A stretch of 64,000 bases of DNA, from the NCBI GenBank assembly GCA_052386455.1, contig JBQTKD010000057.1, forward strand, positions 1-64,000, read 5' to 3'. Below, one piece after another: positions 59,884-64,000 of this stretch; positions within the stretch are counted from its first letter, which is position 1, and each line of letters opens with the position of its first letter. This DNA comes from JBQTKD01 sp052386455. GTDB lineage: Bacteria > Actinomycetota > Actinomycetes > Sporichthyales > Sporichthyaceae. The notes beneath the pieces are model-generated. The model was not told where the DNA came from and searched no databases. It worked only from the letters and a program-made list of their open reading frames with translations. Position numbers and translations under genes: made by a program.

Positions 59884-62709
59884 CTACCCCCCGAGCTTTG
59901 CGACGGCGACCGGGCCCAGTTTGAGCGCGTCGAGCTGCGTGCGGATCGCCGCCGCGTCGCCTGCGACGGCGATGGCGAAGGCCTCTGGTTTGAGCTGACG
60001 GTTGAGGGCGTCCTTGACCTGTGCGGCGGTCAGCGCGCCGACTCGGTCGGCCAGACCGCGGTAGTAGTCCAGGGGCAGGTTCAGGGAGAACATCAGCCCA
60101 ACGGTGCGCGCGGAGTCCCGCGTGGTCTGGAACAGTCCCGGCACCGACCCGACGTAGGAGTCCTTGGCCGCCTTCAGTTCCGCCGCGTCGACCTCGGTGT
60201 CGCGGATGCGGCCGATCTCGGCGAGCAACTCGCGGATCGAGTCGCCGGTGTGCTTGGCGTCCACCGACGCGCCCGAGCGGAACCAACCCGGACCGCGGGT
60301 GGCGGTGAAGGAGGAGTAGGCCCCGTAGGTCCAGCCCTTGTCCTCGCGCAGGTTGACGTTCAAGCGGCTGGACAGGCCCAGCCCGCCGAGCACCCGGTTG
60401 CCGAGTTCGACCGCCTCGTAGTCCGGTGCGGTACGGGCCAGGGCGACCTGGCCGATCTCGACGGCGCTCTGGCCGCGGCCGGGCATGTCGATCAGCGAGA
60501 GCCGGTCCTTGGCCTGGGTCCCTGCACTCGGCGGCGCCGGGACCGTGCCCGTGCCCTGCCAGTCGCCGAAGGCATCCTTGGCGATGCCGCGGGCCTGAGC
60601 CTCCGTCAGATCGCCGGCCAGCACCAGCGCGGTGGTCTGCGGGTTCCACGCCTTGGCGGCGTAGTCGACCAGCTGCGTACGGTCGACCTTGTCCAGCGCC
60701 TCGCGGGTGCCGTCGGACAGGTGCCCGTACGGGTGGGTGACGCCGTAGAGCCGGCTTCGCATCAGGCGGTTCGCCACGGTCTGCGGTTCGTTGTCGGCCT
60801 GTGTGCGGGCGACCTTCAGGTCGTCCCGGACGCGCGCGACGGCGTCTTCGGGGAACGTGGCCCGACGCGCGAGATCGGCGAGCACCTTGACCGCGTCGGG
60901 GGACTGGCCGGTGAGCGTCTGCAGCGTCAGCGCCGCGGACTCGGTGCGGGTCTCGGACAGGAGCGTCGCGCCGAGCCCGGCGATCCGCGCGGCGATCGCG
61001 CCGGCGTCGAAGTCGGCGGCGCCCTGGCGCAGCATCGTGGTGGTGAACTGCGTCAGCCCCGGTCGGTCCGCGGGGTCGGCGGCGCTGCCGTAGCGCGACA
61101 CCAGCGAGGCGGTGACCACCGGCAGCCGCGAGTCCTTGGTCAGGTAGACAGGCATGCCGTTGTCGAGTGTGAAGGTCGCGATCTCCGGCAGCGCGGGCGC
61201 CGGCACGGGCGTCGGGTCCGGCACCTTGTTGCGCCACTCCTCGGCCGAGACCACCGTGGGGGTGTCCGCCGGAGCGGGCGGGGCCGGCGGGTCCGGCGGG
61301 AGCTTGCGCTCGCCGGGGACGGTGATCACCACGACGCGTTCGTTGGGCTTCAGCCGGTCGCCGATGAACTTCTTCACCGAGTCGGCGTCGACCCTTTGAT
61401 AGCGCTCGATGTCCTTGCCGAGGTAGTCCGGGGAGCCGGTGTAGTGGTTGTACCGGTTCAGGGTGTCGGCCAGGCCGCTCGTGTCGCCGGTGGACTCCAG
61501 CCCTCGGACGAGGTCCGACACGAGGGTGGTTTGCGCGGCCCTGACCTCGTCCAGCGACGGGCCCCGCTCGCCCAGGCCCCGCAGGATCTCGTCGACCGCG
61601 GCGCCGAGCTCCTCGGCGGTTCGGCCGGGCTTGGCGGTCGCGACGATGCCGAAGATCGAGGAGACGCCGGCGGACTGCTGGTAGGCGTACACGTTCTGCG
61701 CGATCTTCCGGTCGCGCACCAGTTCCCGGTACAGCAGGCTGGACTCGCCGCCGCCGAGCACCGTGGCCGCGACGTCCGCGTCGGCGTCGCCCGGCGCGAA
61801 GACGGTGGGGCTCTGCCAGGCCATCGCGATGCGCTGGAGTTCGACCTTGTCGGTCAGCGTCACCCGCTTCTCCGCGGTGATCGGCTTGGTCTCGATCTGC
61901 GGCTTGGCCGGCTTGGGCGCCTTGGCGAGGGTGCCGAAGTACTTCTCCACCCAGCCCTTCGCCTGCGCGGCGTCGAAGTTCCCGGCGATCACCAGCGTGG
62001 CGTTGGCGGGCACGTAGTACTGCTTGAAGAACGCCTCGACGTCGGTCAGCGTCGCCGCCGCGATGTCGGTGTGCGAGCCGATGACGCTCGGGGCGTACGG
62101 GTGGTCCGGGCCGAACAGCTGCGCGTAGATCTCGTCGTCGGACAGGCCGTAGGGCCGCTGTTCGCGGCTTTGCCGCCGCTCGTTGCGGACCACCTGCTGC
62201 TGGATGTACATGCTCTTGGCGTCCAGGGTGTCCAGGAGGAAACCCATGCGGTCGCTCTCGGCCCACAGCGCCAGTTCCAGGCGGTCGGCGGGCAGGTCCC
62301 CGAGCAGATAGTTGGTGCGGTCGAAGTTCGTCGTCCCGTTGAAGAAGCCTCCGGTGCTCTCGATCAGCTTCTCCAGCCTGCCCTCGGGGATGTGCCCGGA
62401 GCCCTGGAACATCATGTGTTCGAACAGGTGGGCAAACCCCGTGCGGCCCTTCGCCTCGTTGGCCGCGCCGACGTGGTACCAGACGTTTGTGGACACCGTC
62501 GGGACGCCGGGAACCTTCGCGAGGATGACCTCCATCCCGTTGGCGAGGGAGTACTTCTCCGTCGGAATCTCGACCTCGGCGCCGCTCGCCGTGTCGTCCT
62601 TGGAGCGCAGCACGACCACCGACAGCACGGCCGCGAGGATGCCGAGGGCCAGCAGGAGCGGAAGGAAGGATCGTCTACGTTCGACCGAGGTGGGTTGTGC
62701 CTGCGCCAC
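59884..62709 (-). CDS. Membrane-anchored M16 metallopeptidase, two-half fusion
   Basis: This 941-residue protein has an uncleaved N-terminal membrane helix (LPLLLALGILAAVLSVVVL, residues about 16-34), then an active M16 half with inverted zinc motif HLFEH (94-98) and distal Glu177 (NERRQSRE). A Pro-rich linker near 455-485 leads to the second M16 half (TFTLDNGMPVYLTKDSRLPVV onward), whose equivalent motif has become PGLTQFT, so it is inactive. The halves form the usual clam-shell in one chain. GTG 62709 has GGAG 6 bases upstream. Substrates are unknown. Confidence 0.9.
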   Translation of the reverse strand: MAQAQPTSVERRRSFLPLLLALGILAAVLSVVVLRSKDDTASGAEVEIPTEKYSLANGMEVILAKVPGVPTVSTNVWYHVGAANEAKGRTGFAHLFEHMMFQGSGHIPEGRLEKLIESTGGFFNGTTNFDRTNYLLGDLPADRLELALWAESDRMGFLLDTLDAKSMYIQQQVVRNERRQSREQRPYGLSDDEIYAQLFGPDHPYAPSVIGSHTDIAAATLTDVEAFFKQYYVPANATLVIAGNFDAAQAKGWVEKYFGTLAKAPKPAKPQIETKPITAEKRVTLTDKVELQRIAMAWQSPTVFAPGDADADVAATVLGGGESSLLYRELVRDRKIAQNVYAYQQSAGVSSIFGIVATAKPGRTAEELGAAVDEILRGLGERGPSLDEVRAAQTTLVSDLVRGLESTGDTSGLADTLNRYNHYTGSPDYLGKDIERYQRVDADSVKKFIGDRLKPNERVVVITVPGERKLPPDPPAPPAPADTPTVVSAEEWRNKVPDPTPVPAPALPEIATFTLDNGMPVYLTKDSRLPVVTASLVSRYGSAADPADRPGLTQFTTTMLRQGAADFDAGAIAARIAGLGATLLSETRTESAALTLQTLTGQSPDAVKVLADLARRATFPEDAVARVRDDLKVARTQADNEPQTVANRLMRSRLYGVTHPYGHLSDGTREALDKVDRTQLVDYAAKAWNPQTTALVLAGDLTEAQARGIAKDAFGDWQGTGTVPAPPSAGTQAKDRLSLIDMPGRGQSAVEIGQVALARTAPDYEAVELGNRVLGGLGLSSRLNVNLREDKGWTYGAYSSFTATRGPGWFRSGASVDAKHTGDSIRELLAEIGRIRDTEVDAAELKAAKDSYVGSVPGLFQTTRDSARTVGLMFSLNLPLDYYRGLADRVGALTAAQVKDALNRQLKPEAFAIAVAGDAAAIRTQLDALKLGPVAVAKLGG

Positions 62710-62743
62710 GTCCGCTCCAGCTTCGAGAAGTGTGAGGTCCAGT

Positions 62744-63583
62744 TTGTCCGAAGCATTCGGTTCTCGGCTGTATCGAGCGGTAACGACTCGGGGTCCGTTG
62801 TGCGTGGGCATCGACCCGCACGCGCCGCTGCTGGCCGCCTGGGGCCTTCCGGACGACGCCTCGGGCGCGGAGCGCTTCGGGCGGACCGTCGTCGAGGCCT
62901 TGGCCGAGGTCGCCGCCGCGGTGAAGCCGCAGTCGGCGTTCTTCGAACGGTTCGGCCCCGCCGGCTCGGCGGCGTTGGCCCGGGTGATGGCCGACGCCCG
63001 GGACGCGGGGCTGCTGACCGTGCTCGACGTCAAGCGCGGCGACATCGGCAGCACCGCGGCCGCGTACGCGCAGGCGTACCTGGACCCGGCGGCGCCGCTG
63101 GGCGCCGACTCGATCACCGTCTCGCCCTACCTCGGCTTCGGGTCCCTCGAGCCGTTCCTGACCACCGCCGCCGCGCACGGGGGCGGGGTGTTCGTGCTCG
63201 CGCTGACCTCCAACCCCGAGGGGCCGCAGGTGCAGCACGCCCGGGCCGCGGACGGCCGCACGGTCGCCGGGACGATGCTGGACGCCATCCGGGAGCACAA
63301 CGGCGCTGCGAGCCCGCAGGGCTCGGTGGGCGCGGTCGTGGGGGCCACGATCGGGGACACCGGCGAGGATTTGGCGATCAACGGCCCCCTGCTGGTGCCC
63401 GGGTTGGGCGCCCAGGGCGGCCAGGCGGGCGATCTCAAGCGGATCTTCGCCGGGTGCGGCTCGCACGTGTTGCCCAGCGTCTCGCGAGAGATCCTCGGTG
63501 CCGGCCCGGACCCGGCGCGGCTCGCGGAAGCCGCTGTGCGTTTGGCCGCGGACTACCGCGCCGCGTTGGCGGATCTCCACTAA
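62744..63583 (+). CDS. pyrF: Orotidine 5'-phosphate decarboxylase (type 2)
   Basis: This 279-residue UMP-forming decarboxylase has LCVGIDPHAPLL, KPQSAFFERFGP and the catalytic lysine loop VLDVKRGDIGSTAAAYA. VSPYLGFGSLEPFL and LLVPGLGAQGGQ complete the phosphate-binding region. TTG 62744 (MSEAFGSRLY) has GAGG 7 bases upstream; GTG 62732 is an alternative. It is divergent from the M16 gene with a 34-base gap. In many actinobacteria pyrF precedes the integration host factor gene, as here. Confidence 0.94.
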   Translation: MSEAFGSRLYRAVTTRGPLCVGIDPHAPLLAAWGLPDDASGAERFGRTVVEALAEVAAAVKPQSAFFERFGPAGSAALARVMADARDAGLLTVLDVKRGDIGSTAAAYAQAYLDPAAPLGADSITVSPYLGFGSLEPFLTTAAAHGGGVFVLALTSNPEGPQVQHARAADGRTVAGTMLDAIREHNGAASPQGSVGAVVGATIGDTGEDLAINGPLLVPGLGAQGGQAGDLKRIFAGCGSHVLPSVSREILGAGPDPARLAEAAVRLAADYRAALADLH

Positions 63584-63718
63584 CGGGTCGTCAACCGGAC
63601 GGCGTGGCGCGGCTAACGTGCGTCGGCACGCCCCCCGGATTGCCGCGCGACTAGGCGGCTCTATAAGTTCGCTACCAGTACGCCTACGTATCGCCGATTG
63701 CACCCGAGGTGAACCTCC

Positions 63719-64000
63719 GTGGCTCTTCCTCCGCTGACTCCTGAGCAGCGCGCTGCCGCACTGGAGAAGGCCGCCATTGCGCGGCGCGAACGAGCGGAGG
63801 TCAAGAACCGGCTCAAGCACTCCGGGACGACGCTGGCCAGCGTCATCAAGGAAGGCCAGGACAACGAGATCATCGGCAAGATGAAGGTCTCGGCGCTGCT
63901 GGAGTCCATGCCGGGCGTCGGCAAGGTGCGCGCTCGCCAGACCATGGAGCGCCTCGGCATCTCCGAGACGCGTCGCGTTCGCGGCCTGGGCACCAACCAG
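63719..64000 (+). CDS. mihF: Actinobacterial integration host factor (mIHF/sIHF), 3' end cut
   Basis: GTG 63719, with GAGGTGA 8 bases upstream, opens 94 codons to the window end without a stop. The protein starts MALPPLTPEQRAAALEKA and has the helical, basic stretch RRERAEVKNRLKHSG. A helix-two-turn-helix-like GKMKVSALLESMPGVGKVRA follows, then MERLGISETRRVRGLG. This is the nucleoid protein needed for DNA bending and supercoiling in mycobacteria and Streptomyces. About 10 residues are missing. The only open frame of similar length on the opposite strand is a shadow. Confidence 0.95.
   Translation, partial: MALPPLTPEQRAAALEKAAIARRERAEVKNRLKHSGTTLASVIKEGQDNEIIGKMKVSALLESMPGVGKVRARQTMERLGISETRRVRGLGTNQ

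Noticed and set aside
63661..63996. 111-codon minus-strand ORF at the right edge
   Set aside because: It is the exact shadow of the integration host factor gene and has shadow-like composition.

Overview
The window is about 70% or more G+C by eye. It carries actinobacterial marker genes: sepH, DUF4193, DUF3093, DUF3710, DUF3159, DUF3000, an actinobacterial integration host factor, a coproporphyrin-dependent haem branch and an ergothioneine operon. GTG starts and 4-base start/stop overlaps are common. I infer a filamentous or motile actinobacterium, perhaps near Sporichthya or Frankia; the sequence does not prove genus. No rRNA, tRNA, CRISPR array, phage or transposase gene was seen.

Layout. 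0.1-9.2 kb: conserved housekeeping block (sepH, ferrochelatase, inositol-phosphatase-like protein, dut, DUF genes, two TrkA proteins, TRAM-type RNA methyltransferase). 9.2-13.5 kb: two tandem paralogous solute-binding lipoproteins, a TetR regulator and a secreted L,D-transpeptidase. 13.5-16.2 kb: an HNH/DUF222 protein and a multiply frameshifted gene. 16.2-20.5 kb: egtA-egtB-egtC-egtD as one overlapping operon. 20.6-28.7 kb: aconitase, beta-propeller lipoprotein, cytochrome P450, a second HNH/DUF222 protein and a Uma2-type protein. 28.8-34.5 kb: a desaturase fused to its own electron-transfer chain, a PucR-type regulator, dxs and a small membrane protein. 34.6-43.7 kb: RNase D, LuxR-type regulator, DUF3000, hemE, beta-propeller and DUF4349 proteins, hemG and chdC. 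44.0-53.1 kb: a tellurium-resistance-like (ter) stress cluster (TerD, TerC, TerD-like, CitE-like lyase, an 804-residue phosphoribosyltransferase/StiP fusion, HAD hydrolase, coiled-coil protein) with a stand-alone lipoyl-type domain at its edge. 53.1-64 kb: tsaD, a sulfate ABC transporter operon, a glutaminase fused to STAS and cyclic-nucleotide domains, a fused M16 peptidase, pyrF and the start of the integration host factor gene, cut by the window end.

How the genes fit together. HemE, HemG, ferrochelatase and ChdC supply most of the late coproporphyrin-dependent haem route. EgtA-D supply four of the five classical ergothioneine steps; no egtE is present. The ter cluster matches a published class of systems predicted to combine calcium/metal-sensing TerD/TerC proteins with enzymes for a nucleoside-like metabolite. 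This copy has an unusual gene fusion, a coiled-coil partner, and repeated TTCGGACGCC elements in two intergenic regions, and is the best candidate for an underexplored system. A second theme is a short repeat, GCGAGCTTGCGAGC, found inside hemG, inside the CitE-like gene, and twice in a mini-ORF joining hemG to chdC.
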